From: Hyphomicrobiales bacterium
Lineage (GTDB): Bacteria; Pseudomonadota; Alphaproteobacteria; Rhizobiales; Rhizobiaceae
Direction of reading: 5' to 3'
Assembly (NCBI GenBank): GCA_900471605.1
Contig: UCEY01000023.1
Coordinates: forward strand, 1-49,647
DNA: 49,647 bases
The translations under genes and the position numbers were made by a program. This document shows, one piece after another, positions 17,051 through 24,045 of the stretch (the stretch's first letter is position 1; each line of letters opens with the position of its first letter). The notes below the pieces were generated by a model. The model did not search any database. It worked only from the letters and a program-made list of their open reading frames with translations, and was not told the DNA's origin.

Positions 17051-19576
17051 ATGGCGCTCGAAACCTACAACCAGAAACGGGACTTCAAGGCCTCTCCCGA
17101 GCCCCGCGGCCGCAAGGCCAAGGCGAGCGGCAACAGCTTCGTGATCCAGAAACACGACGCCACCCGACTTCATTACGATTTCCGGCTGGAGATGGATGGC
17201 GTCCTGAAAAGCTGGGCCGTCACCCGCGGCCCGAGTTTCGTGCCTGGCGAAAAGCGGCTGGCAGTGCATGTGGAAGACCACCCGCTGGATTACGGCGGTT
17301 TCGAAGGCATGATCCCGGAGGGCAACTACGGCGCCGGTGCGGTCATGCTCTGGGATCGCGGCACCTGGGAACCGATCGGCGATCCCCACAAGGCCTATAA
17401 GAAGGGCCATATGGAATTCGAGCTGAAGGGCGAGAAGCTGGAAGGCCGCTGGCACCTGATCCGCATGGGCCAGAAGCAAGGCGAGAAGCGCGAAAACTGG
17501 CTGCTGGTCAAGGGTGACGACGAATTCGCCCGCGCCGAGGGCGACACGGACATTCTCGACGAAATGCCGCTCTCGGTGAAATCAGGCAAGACGCTGGACG
17601 AAATCTGGGGCCGCAATCCGTCAGCGCCCAAACGCAAGTCGAACGCCAAGGCAAGGCCCCCGTCAAAGGCAAGGCCGCCGGAGCCCGAAGGGAGCGGCCT
17701 TTCGCCTGCGAAGATCAAAGGCGCGAAAAAAGCCGAGCTTCCGGATTTCGTCGAGCCGCAGCTTGCGACGCTGGTAAAGGGCGCGCCCTCCGGCAAGCGC
17801 TGGGTCCACGAGATCAAGCTCGACGGTTATCGCCTGCAGGCGAATGTCGAAGGCGGCAAGGTGAAGCTGCTGACCCGGACCGGCCTCGACTGGACGCACA
17901 AGTTCGGCGAGGAGATCGTCGCGGAATTCGAAAAGCTTTCGGTTTCAGGCGCGATCATCGATGGCGAAGTGGCGGTCGAGGCGGGTTCCGGCGCCACCGA
18001 TTTTTCCCTTCTGCAGCAGGATCTCAGCGACGGCCGGGACGACCGGTTCACCTTCTACGCCTTCGACCTGCTGCATCTCGACGGCTATGACCTGACCGGT
18101 GCAACGCTTTTGAAGCGCAAGGAGGCGCTCGAAAGGCTGCTCGCCGGCAGCGGCCCGGCCTTGCGCTACAGCGAGCATTTCGGCGACGAGGGCGGGCTTG
18201 TGCTGAAACATGCCTGCCGGCTCAGCCTCGAAGGCATCATCTCCAAGATATCGGACGCGCCCTATCGCCCCGGTCGCGGCCGCGACTGGGTGAAGTCGAA
18301 ATGTTCGGCACGTCAGGAATTCGCGATCGCGGGTTTTGTCCCCTCCTCCGTTTCCAGGACGGCGATCGGTTCGCTGGTCATGGGATATTACGACAAGGGA
18401 AAGCTGCGCCATGCCGGCCGTGTCGGCACCGGCTATTCGAACGCCGTGGCGCAATCGCTCTTCAAGCGCCTCGACGAAATCCAGGCCGACGAAAGCCCGT
18501 TTGACGAAAAGCTCGCCGGGGTGGAAAAGAAGGACGTCGTTTTCGTCAGGCCCGAACTGGTCGCGGAAGTGGAGTTCCGCGGCTGGACGGCGGATGCGCA
18601 TATCCGCCATGCCGCCTTCCGTGGCCTGCGCGAAGACAAGGACCCGAAGGAGATCGTCCGGGAGGGCGGACCTGTGAACGCAACGGAACAACCGAAGCCG
18701 CCGAGACGGACGGTCAATCTGACCCATCCCGACCGGGTCTACTGGCCGGATGCAGGGGTGACCAAGGCCGGGCTTGCGGACTATTACACCGAAGTCTGGC
18801 GGCTGATGGCGCCCTTCGTCGTCAACCGCCCGCTGGCGCTTCTGCGCGGGCCCGACGGCATCGGCGGCCAGCTCTTTTTCCAGAAACACGGTTGGAAGGG
18901 CATGACCAAGAGTGCCGTGCTGGTGAAGGACCCCGCCGATCCGGCGGAAGAGGACATCACCATCCGCGACCTCGACGGTCTGCTCGGCCTCGTTCAGGGC
19001 GCGACGCTCGAAATCCATCCCTGGGGCTCCACCCTGGACGACTGGGAAAAACCGGACATGGTCAATATCGACCTAGACCCCGGCGAAGGCGTGTCATGGA
19101 CCGATATCATCGCAGCCGCCCATGAGGTGAAGCGCCGCTTCGAGGACATGGGCCTTGTCGCCTTCGTCAAGACTTCCGGCGGCAAGGGCCTGCATGTCGT
19201 CGCCCCCGTCAAACCCAAGGCGGAATGGCCGGAGGTGAAGGCGGCCATGAAGGCGCTCGCCGACGGCATGGCCGGCGACGACCCCGACAGATACATCTCG
19301 ACCATCACCAAGTCGAAACGCAAGGGCAAGATCCTCATCGACTACCTGCGCAACGGCCGCGGCAACACGGCGGTCGCCCCTTATTCCACCCGCGCCCGTC
19401 CCGGCGCGCCGGTCTCCATGCCGGTCGAATGGGACGAACTCGGCGGCGCGATCGGGCCCAATTATTTCACCGTCATCAACGCCCCGGCCCGCATCGCCCA
19501 GCAGACGAAGGATCCCTGGGGAGATTTTCGCAAGGCGGAAGCGGTGATCGAGTTCACGGTGAAGAAGAAACGGTAG
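17051..19576 (+). CDS. ligD: ATP-dependent DNA ligase LigD (phosphoesterase-ligase-polymerase)
   Basis: Multifunctional end-joining enzyme that trims, fills and seals breaks held by Ku. Domain order is 3'-phosphoesterase (residues about 10-165; HDATRLHYDFRLE, HVEDHPLDYGGFEG, IPEGNYGAG), a Lys/Pro linker (185-235), ATP-dependent ligase (about 235-540; adenylated Lys 256 in KLDGYR; LEGIISK; VKSKC), then archaeo-eukaryotic primase-type polymerase (about 555-841; NLTHPDRVYWPD; paired Asp in NIDLDPGEG near 672-674; TSGGKGLHV). This PE-LIG-POL order is that of Pseudomonas LigD and differs from the mycobacterial order. At 841 aa all three domains look intact. It lies 2 bp after ku1. Confidence 0.95.
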   Translation: MALETYNQKRDFKASPEPRGRKAKASGNSFVIQKHDATRLHYDFRLEMDGVLKSWAVTRGPSFVPGEKRLAVHVEDHPLDYGGFEGMIPEGNYGAGAVMLWDRGTWEPIGDPHKAYKKGHMEFELKGEKLEGRWHLIRMGQKQGEKRENWLLVKGDDEFARAEGDTDILDEMPLSVKSGKTLDEIWGRNPSAPKRKSNAKARPPSKARPPEPEGSGLSPAKIKGAKKAELPDFVEPQLATLVKGAPSGKRWVHEIKLDGYRLQANVEGGKVKLLTRTGLDWTHKFGEEIVAEFEKLSVSGAIIDGEVAVEAGSGATDFSLLQQDLSDGRDDRFTFYAFDLLHLDGYDLTGATLLKRKEALERLLAGSGPALRYSEHFGDEGGLVLKHACRLSLEGIISKISDAPYRPGRGRDWVKSKCSARQEFAIAGFVPSSVSRTAIGSLVMGYYDKGKLRHAGRVGTGYSNAVAQSLFKRLDEIQADESPFDEKLAGVEKKDVVFVRPELVAEVEFRGWTADAHIRHAAFRGLREDKDPKEIVREGGPVNATEQPKPPRRTVNLTHPDRVYWPDAGVTKAGLADYYTEVWRLMAPFVVNRPLALLRGPDGIGGQLFFQKHGWKGMTKSAVLVKDPADPAEEDITIRDLDGLLGLVQGATLEIHPWGSTLDDWEKPDMVNIDLDPGEGVSWTDIIAAAHEVKRRFEDMGLVAFVKTSGGKGLHVVAPVKPKAEWPEVKAAMKALADGMAGDDPDRYISTITKSKRKGKILIDYLRNGRGNTAVAPYSTRARPGAPVSMPVEWDELGGAIGPNYFTVINAPARIAQQTKDPWGDFRKAEAVIEFTVKKKR

Positions 19577-19845
19577 CGGCTGAGGCGAGACCGCGCGGCA
19601 TGCCGATATGGGATGCGGGCGGGGCGGCATTCTTAACCCTCCCCAATTGCGGGAAAGGGCTATGGCATATGGGACTCGCGACGGTGCGTAGAGCCCCTCC
19701 CCCTTGTGGGGAGGGGTCTTGATCCAGTATAAAAACCCCTCCCGCCTGCCGGCCACCCTCCCCACAAGGAGGAGGGTTAAGAATGCCGCGCCGCCTCACC
19801 TCTCATATGCGAATTACCCTGCCTCAGCGGGCATGGGGAGTCTGC
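19577..19845. repeat. Large interrupted inverted-repeat element between ligD and ku2
   Basis: This gene-free stretch (to 19890) is a palindromic element. A 25-bp arm at 19618-19642 is the reverse complement of 19771-19795 with one mismatch. Outside it the similarity continues with gaps (ATATG near 19607 and 19805; GCTGAGGC near 19579 and 19828), giving arms of about 60 bp. The centre holds the 25-bp repeat also present at 4-28 and a near-inverted CCCTCCCCACAAGGAGGAGGG segment. No ORF is visible. It may act as a two-way transcript end for the convergent genes and resembles rhizobial mosaic or MITE-like intergenic elements. Confidence 0.7.
19693..19717. repeat. Short GC-rich palindromic repeat, copy 2
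   Basis: An exact copy of the 25 bases at 4-28, forming a 9-bp perfect stem with loop CTTGT, nested in the ligD/ku2 inverted-repeat element. Confidence 0.75.
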
Positions 19846-19890
19846 TGCATCGCCGTCTCCCAGCCATAAAATTCTCCCTGCGGAGGGTAA

Positions 19891-20694
19891 TCACGTCCGC
19901 CCCTTCCGCTCAGCCTCCAAGCTCTTCTTCAGCGCGGCGGTGATGTCGATCACGTTGCTGCTGCGCTCCGGCGCCTTTTCCTCGATCTTCTTCTTCGTCT
20001 TGCGGCTCTTCTTGCGCTCGGCGATGATTTCGAGAAGCCGGTCCTGGACCGGGTCGTCCGCCATGGAAGGCTTCCAGGCCCGGGTGCGCTCGTCGATGAT
20101 CTTCTTCATCATCGCCAGATGTTTGGCGTCGATCTTCTCCCCGGGCTTGTCGTCGGCGTATTCCGCCGCGTCGCGCACTTCGTCGCCATAACGCAGCGTC
20201 CAGACGACAATTCCCTTGTCCTTCGGCAGGAGGAGAACCGCCCGCTCGCGGCGATACATGACAAGCCGGGCGATGCCGCCGGTATTGGTCTTTTCCATCG
20301 CCTCGCGGATGACGGCAAAGGCTTCCGCGCTCACCTCGTCGTCAGGCGCCAGATAATGCGGCCGGTCGTACCAGACCCAGCCGATCGACCCTGACGGCAC
20401 GAAGGTTTCGATATCGATGGTGCGGGTGCTTTCGAGCCCGACATCCTCGATTTCCTCGTCTTCGAGGAGCACGTAATCGTCCTCGCCCTTCGGATAACCC
20501 TTGACCTGATCCTCGTCCTCGACCGCCTCGCCTGTCTGCGCATCCACATAATGGCTGAGGACGCGATTGTTGGTCTTGCGGTTGATGTTGTGGAAGCGAA
20601 CCTTTGCGCCCTCCGAAACGGCAGGGGTCATCGTCACCCGGCAGGTGACGAGCGAGAGCTTCAGATAACCTTTCCAGAATACGCGCGGCGCCAC
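19891..20694 (-). CDS. ku2: Non-homologous end-joining protein Ku (second copy)
   Basis: Second bacterial Ku, 267 aa, with core segments FWKGYLKLSLVTCRVTM, FHNINRKTNNRV, VKGYPKGEDDYVLLE and RPHYLAPDD. It is clearly diverged from Ku1 and ends with the short conserved tail VIDITAALKKSLEAERK, without the long basic extension of Ku1. I chose the GTG at 20694 (MAPRVFWKGY) because AAGGAG lies exactly 6 nt before it; a longer in-frame ATG start at 20751 would lie upstream of the predicted promoter and so would not be transcribed from it. It is convergent with ligD and divergent from a small stress protein. Two unlike Ku proteins could form a heterodimer, as I recall reported for Ku3/Ku4 of Sinorhizobium meliloti. 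Confidence 0.92.
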   Translation of the reverse strand: MAPRVFWKGYLKLSLVTCRVTMTPAVSEGAKVRFHNINRKTNNRVLSHYVDAQTGEAVEDEDQVKGYPKGEDDYVLLEDEEIEDVGLESTRTIDIETFVPSGSIGWVWYDRPHYLAPDDEVSAEAFAVIREAMEKTNTGGIARLVMYRRERAVLLLPKDKGIVVWTLRYGDEVRDAAEYADDKPGEKIDAKHLAMMKKIIDERTRAWKPSMADDPVQDRLLEIIAERKKSRKTKKKIEEKAPERSSNVIDITAALKKSLEAERKGRT

Positions 20695-20718
20695 GGGCAA
20701 CTCCTTCGTTTGGCCGAT

Positions 20719-21002
<284 letters not shown>

Positions 21003-21029
21003 CATTTTTTAAAATCGCTGGAACAAAAA

Positions 21030-21066
21030 GGGCGGCTTCCGGATAGGAAGTCGCCTTATTTCATTT
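21030..21066 (+). terminator. Rho-independent terminator after the 66-aa gene
   Basis: Stem GGCGGCTTCC (21032-21041) and GGAAGTCGCC (21047-21056, one G-T pair), loop GGATA, followed by TTATTTCATTTTT. Confidence 0.75.
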
Positions 21067-21194
21067 TTCCTCTGTGACTTTTTCGGGATATCCGAGATCG
21101 ACCCTGTTGATGTATTGGGAGCTGATATAGGGTTATCGTGGGCGGATATGGTTGCGACATCGGGTATTCCGATGTGGACGTGTCAGAGGTCGGG

Positions 21195-21377
21195 ATGGCG
21201 AAACAGAACACTCCGGTTGCGGAAGAGGACATCAGGATGGGGCGGCGGGTCAGCCGTCAGGTCTCGGTTCTTCTGACCGAAATTGAAAAGGAAGACGTTC
21301 CTGATCGTCTGCTCCAACTGGCGCGTGACCTGCAAAAGGCGCTGAACGAAAAGATCGACGACCGCCATACGGGCTGA
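21195..21377 (+). CDS. Small protein resembling anti-sigma factor NepR (tentative)
   Basis: A 60-aa protein from ATG 21195 (AGAGGTCGGG upstream); a 79-aa version from 21138 is possible. The core RQVSVLLTEIEKEDVPDRLL aligns by eye without gaps to the NepR core: a RQL-type helix, then 13 residues on the conserved E.VPDR, then a Leu-rich second helix (LLQLARDLQKALNEK). NepR binds and inhibits EcfG and is released by phosphorylated PhyR. No phyR is adjacent, so this would be an orphan or second NepR. I saw no EcfG-type promoter in the 190 bp before it. The call is inference from motif and spacing; a plain unrelated helical hairpin is the alternative. Confidence 0.45.
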   Translation: MAKQNTPVAEEDIRMGRRVSRQVSVLLTEIEKEDVPDRLLQLARDLQKALNEKIDDRHTG

Positions 21378-21390
21378 CGCTGCGCGCCTG

Positions 21391-21720
21391 TCAGAGCTGG
21401 GTTGAAATCAGGTTGTCGGTGCGCACGCGCCCCCCGATCACGCCCCGCGGCCCATTCGGCGCAAACCTGCCGCTGCTGTCCTCGATCACCGTATAGAGCT
21501 TGTCGCTGCGGAAGGCGCTTGCCATCTCGGTCGAGTTGCCCTCCGAGGGCGCGGCGTCGATTTCCGTGAAATCCAGTTCCGCCTGGCTCGCCACCAGCCG
21601 CGCATCGCCGGCGGTCTTTGCCCTGACCACCACTTCGCCATGCGCGGGCGAATTCTGCCAGTTCGGATCGTTCGGCGCGGCTGTCGGCACCAGCCGATAG
21701 ATCTTCAGCCTGTCCTGCAT
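21391..21720 (-). CDS. Conserved-looking hypothetical protein, 109 aa
   Basis: Not recognised as a named family. It is soluble, with no signal peptide or membrane segment. It starts MQDRLKIYRLVPTAAPNDPNW, has a middle region GEVVVRAKTAGDARLVASQAE that looks like a small alpha/beta unit, and ends in a basic segment GVIGGRVRTDNLI. GGGAG precedes the ATG and an exact EcfG-type promoter lies upstream, supporting a real gene. It is divergent from the 130-aa BON gene and convergent with the NepR-like gene 13 bp away. Confidence 0.72.
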   Translation of the reverse strand: MQDRLKIYRLVPTAAPNDPNWQNSPAHGEVVVRAKTAGDARLVASQAELDFTEIDAAPSEGNSTEMASAFRSDKLYTVIEDSSGRFAPNGPRGVIGGRVRTDNLISTQL

Positions 21721-21761
21721 GTCTGTCTCCCGTCGTAAGCACTTTTCTAGTTAGAGAGCTA

Positions 21762-21786
21762 AACGTGGCGCGCGCGTTCCGGTTCC
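21762..21786 (-). promoter_or_regulatory. EcfG-consensus promoter of the 109-aa gene
   Basis: Minus strand GGAAC (plus 21782-21786), 16-nt spacer, CGTT (plus 21762-21765). Exact match, 41 bp before the ATG. Confidence 0.68.
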
Positions 21787-21798
21787 ATCAAATTGCGC

Positions 21799-21823
21799 GG
21801 AACTTTTCCGGCAACCATGGGTT
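21799..21823 (+). promoter_or_regulatory. Putative EcfG-type promoter of the 130-aa BON gene
   Basis: GGAAC at 21799-21803, 16-nt spacer, GGTT at 21820-21823; one mismatch; 43 bp before the ATG at 21867. It is divergent from the site at 21762-21786. Confidence 0.5.
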
Positions 21824-21866
21824 TCTCCGCTGCGGGCGATCATGCCCCCTGAGAAGGAGAAAGCCG

Positions 21867-22259
21867 ATGAAGAATGAGCAGCCGAAAGCTGGCCGTCCCG
21901 GCGAGACCTCGCAATGGCCTCGGTGGGAGGGCCCGGCGGAAAGCCGCCCGAGCGGTTATCTTCAGGGTGAAGCCGATATCTTCGCCGAGGGACCGGAGCA
22001 GGAAAAGCAGATCGGCAAGGGACCGGACGGTTACAACCGTCCCGACGACCTGATCGCAAAGGATGTCAATGAGCAACTGATGCAGGACGCCTTTCTCGAC
22101 CCGACCAACATGTCGGTCGTGGTGGAGAACGGCGAGGTGACCCTGGAAGGTTACGTCGCGCACTTCGCCGACAAGACCCGGGCCGAGGAAACCGTCCTCG
22201 ACATCGAAGGTGTCACCGCCTGCCGCAACAATCTTCGGATCGCGCCCGAAAGGCACTGA
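21867..22259 (+). CDS. BON-domain protein, 130 aa
   Basis: The N-terminal half (1-65) is polar and looks disordered (PRWEGPAESRPSG, EGPEQEKQIGKGPDGYNRPDD). The C-terminal half (66-130) is a BON domain: VNEQLMQDAFLDPTNMSVVVENG, VTLEGYV and VLDIEGVTACRNNLRI. No signal peptide. ATG 21867 has AAGGAG 10 nt before it; the longer in-frame start at 21765 lies upstream of the predicted promoter. The pattern of a disordered head and a BON tail with a conserved RPDDLI segment also occurs in the 267-aa BON protein (BON at its C-terminus). Exact role unknown; BON proteins such as OsmY are stress-induced. Confidence 0.82.
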   Translation: MKNEQPKAGRPGETSQWPRWEGPAESRPSGYLQGEADIFAEGPEQEKQIGKGPDGYNRPDDLIAKDVNEQLMQDAFLDPTNMSVVVENGEVTLEGYVAHFADKTRAEETVLDIEGVTACRNNLRIAPERH

Positions 22260-22266
22260 TGCCCGT

Positions 22267-22291
22267 GGAACCTGCGAGGCGCCTGCTCGTT
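22267..22291 (+). promoter_or_regulatory. EcfG-consensus promoter of the DUF892 gene
   Basis: GGAAC at 22267-22271, 16-nt spacer, CGTT at 22288-22291, exact match, 50 bp before the ATG at 22342. Confidence 0.7.
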
Positions 22292-22341
22292 AGGTGCCTC
22301 GCAATCCCTTGCCATAACACCATCAACAAGGAGAGAGACAA

Positions 22342-22839
22342 ATGGCCAGCAAGACCCTCGATGACCTTTTTCATGAAACCCTCAAGGACATCTATTACGC
22401 CGAACGCCAGATCGTGAAGGCGCTGCCGAAGATGGCGCGCGGCGCACAGGATCCGAAGCTCAAGGCAGCATTTGAGAAGCACAAGGAAGAAACCGAAGGT
22501 CAGATCGATCGCCTGAAGCAGGTTTTCGAGATCATCGGCAAGCGGGCCCAGGGCAAGACCTGCCCCGCGATCGACGGCATCATCGAAGAAGGCGAGGAAA
22601 TCCTGGACGAATTCAAGGGTACTCCGGCCCTCGATGCGGGCCTGCTCGCCGCGGCCCAGGCCGTCGAACATTACGAGATCAGCCGCTACGGCACCCTGCG
22701 CGCCTGGGCCCAGCAGCTTGGCCACCGGGAGGCGGTAACCCTCCTCGAACAGACGCTCGCCGAGGAAAGCAAGACCGACGAGGCGCTGACGGGTCTTGCC
22801 AAGACAGCCGTCAACACGGCCGCCCAGAAGGCCGCCTGA
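22342..22839 (+). CDS. Ferritin-like DUF892 protein (YciE/YciF family)
   Basis: A 165-aa four-helix ferritin-like protein. LDDLFHETLKDIYYAERQIVKALPKM is the typical first helix of the YciE/YciF (DUF892) family, with E and H metal-ligand candidates (E14, E23 region; later EKHKEETEGQ, EHYEISRYG and LLEQTLAEESKTDEAL). Family members are induced by osmotic and other stress and are thought to bind a di-iron centre; the enzymatic role is not settled. A strong AAGGAGAGAG precedes the ATG. It is monocistronic, between an exact EcfG-type promoter and a perfect terminator. Confidence 0.88.
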   Translation: MASKTLDDLFHETLKDIYYAERQIVKALPKMARGAQDPKLKAAFEKHKEETEGQIDRLKQVFEIIGKRAQGKTCPAIDGIIEEGEEILDEFKGTPALDAGLLAAAQAVEHYEISRYGTLRAWAQQLGHREAVTLLEQTLAEESKTDEALTGLAKTAVNTAAQKAA

Positions 22840-22911
22840 CATCGAGATATCGGCAAGGGTGCGGCTTCGGTCGCGCCCTTTCTTTGCCCCGCGATACGGA
22901 AATCGATACGA

Positions 22912-22937
22912 AAAAGCCCGGCCGAAGCCGGGCTTTT
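22912..22937 (+). terminator. Rho-independent terminator after the DUF892 gene
   Basis: A perfect 11-bp stem AAAAGCCCGGC (22912-22922) and GCCGGGCTTTT (22927-22937) with loop CGAA. The A and T tracts on both sides let it serve both convergent genes. Confidence 0.9.
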
Positions 22938-22956
22938 CCTCCCTTTCCCGGCCTCC

Positions 22957-23205
22957 TCAAGCCGGGAAAGATCGTCTCAAAATCGAGGTGTCTGACATTC
23001 CTCCGAGCGGTGGAACGGGCAACATTTCGCCGTTCAGCGCCTGTCGGCGGAAAATCTCGACCCGTCCGCTACGCTCACGCGCCACATGAGCCTTGGCGGC
23101 TTCCATGGCAAGTTCGTAGGTGTGGTAATAAGACGCAGACTGAAGGCCGTCTATGACATAGACCCAACCTGTTGCGTGTGGGACGATATCGCAGTATTTT
23201 CCCAT
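22957..23205 (-). CDS. Small DUF2188-like protein
   Basis: An 82-aa soluble protein beginning MGKYCDIVPHATGWVYVIDG. The pattern of a short beta-strand pair (VVPH..GWVYVIDG), then an aromatic pair and a helix of A, K and E (YELAMEAAKAHVARERSGRVEIFRR) fits DUF2188, a small domain of unknown function. ATG 23205 is chosen because AAGGAG lies 9 nt before it; the longer in-frame start adds 48 residues of unrelated composition. Upstream is a GGAAC with only a weak -10 (23254-23258). It is divergent from the DUF2934 gene. Confidence 0.75.
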   Translation of the reverse strand: MGKYCDIVPHATGWVYVIDGLQSASYYHTYELAMEAAKAHVARERSGRVEIFRRQALNGEMLPVPPLGGMSDTSILRRSFPA

Positions 23206-23327
23206 TGGATGTGTCTCCTTCCCGGCGGCCATAAGTACATTCGACAGGCAAAAGTTCCGCCTCCGGGGAAGTTTTTTTTCGAGTGATGGCTGCGTCGTAG
23301 CCAGTTGCGATTTTTCGTTTTTACCAG

Positions 23328-23352
23328 GGAACTTTTCTGCGCCGCGCACGTT
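23328..23352 (+). promoter_or_regulatory. EcfG-consensus promoter of the DUF2934 gene
   Basis: GGAAC at 23328-23332, 16-nt spacer, CGTT at 23349-23352, exact match, 27 bp before ATG 23380. Confidence 0.68.
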
Positions 23353-23379
23353 TGGGCGCTTGGGCGAATGGAGACAATA

Positions 23380-23745
23380 ATGGCGGAATCCGAAGAAATC
23401 TGGATCAAAAAGCGGGCCTATGCCCTGTGGGAAGAAGAAGGCTATCCCTCAGGCAAGGACAGGGAGCATTGGGAACAGGCCAAGCTTGAATATGCGACGC
23501 TTGGGCCGACCGCTTCGAAGAAGCCCGCGGCGGGGTCGCGCGGCAAGTCTGCGACTGCGGTGAAGCCGCCGAAGGCAACAGCGGCCAAGCCGGCGGCGAA
23601 GGCTGCGTCTGCCAAACCGGCACCGAAGGCGGCCGCGGCCAAGACTTCCCAGGCAAAGACAACTTCCAAGGCACCGGCCGCTGCCGTGACCGAAGCGGCG
23701 GAACCGGCCAAGAAGCGTTCCAAGAAGGTTCCGGCTGGCGCTTGA
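23380..23745 (+). CDS. DUF2934 protein with histone H1-like Lys/Ala/Pro tail
   Basis: A 121-aa protein in two parts. Residues 1-40 are a DUF2934 helix domain (EEIWIKKRAYALWEEEGYPS, then DREHWEQAKLEY). Residues 45-121 are almost only K, A, P, T and S (AAKPAAKAASAKPAPKAAAA and similar), the composition of histone H1-like and other bacterial nucleoid-binding tails. The start at 23380 has GGAG 6 nt before it; ATG 23368, four codons upstream, is possible. The basic tail suggests DNA or RNA binding, but this is inferred from composition only. It follows an exact EcfG-type promoter. Confidence 0.8.
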   Translation: MAESEEIWIKKRAYALWEEEGYPSGKDREHWEQAKLEYATLGPTASKKPAAGSRGKSATAVKPPKATAAKPAAKAASAKPAPKAAAAKTSQAKTTSKAPAAAVTEAAEPAKKRSKKVPAGA

Positions 23746-23882
23746 CGCCGCCCGGCCACCCAACTTCATCATTGTCGTTATGGGTCTCGGCGACTGACCT
23801 CGTCGCGGCCGCGGGTCTGTTTGTCCTGGAAAAATCGAAATGGCTTTTGCGTCTGGACTTGGCCAGGGTTCTGCCCGGAGGG

Positions 23883-23908
23883 GGAACGTTGGCGAGGGCG
23901 GAAACGTT
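23883..23908 (+). promoter_or_regulatory. EcfG-consensus promoter of glgA
   Basis: GGAAC at 23883-23887, 17-nt spacer, CGTT at 23905-23908, exact match. The 300-bp gap between the DUF2934 gene and glgA otherwise holds only a possible translated leader: GGAGG (23934-23938) before ATG 23944 in the glgA frame. Confidence 0.65.
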
Positions 23909-24045
23909 CTGGAGGGTGAGATTGGCAGATGGCGGAGGCACGCATGATGAACGCTTACGTCCCGATCGACGGCCTTCGTCGAGATGAGCGGAGCGCGCCG
24001 AAACAGGGGATTAATGCCGGCTATGGAATGCGGGGGCTTCCTGGA

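Noticed and set aside
23233..23258. GGAAC before the DUF2188-like gene
   Set aside because: -10 candidates are TACT or ACTT, two mismatches from CGTT; left as a possible weak site only.
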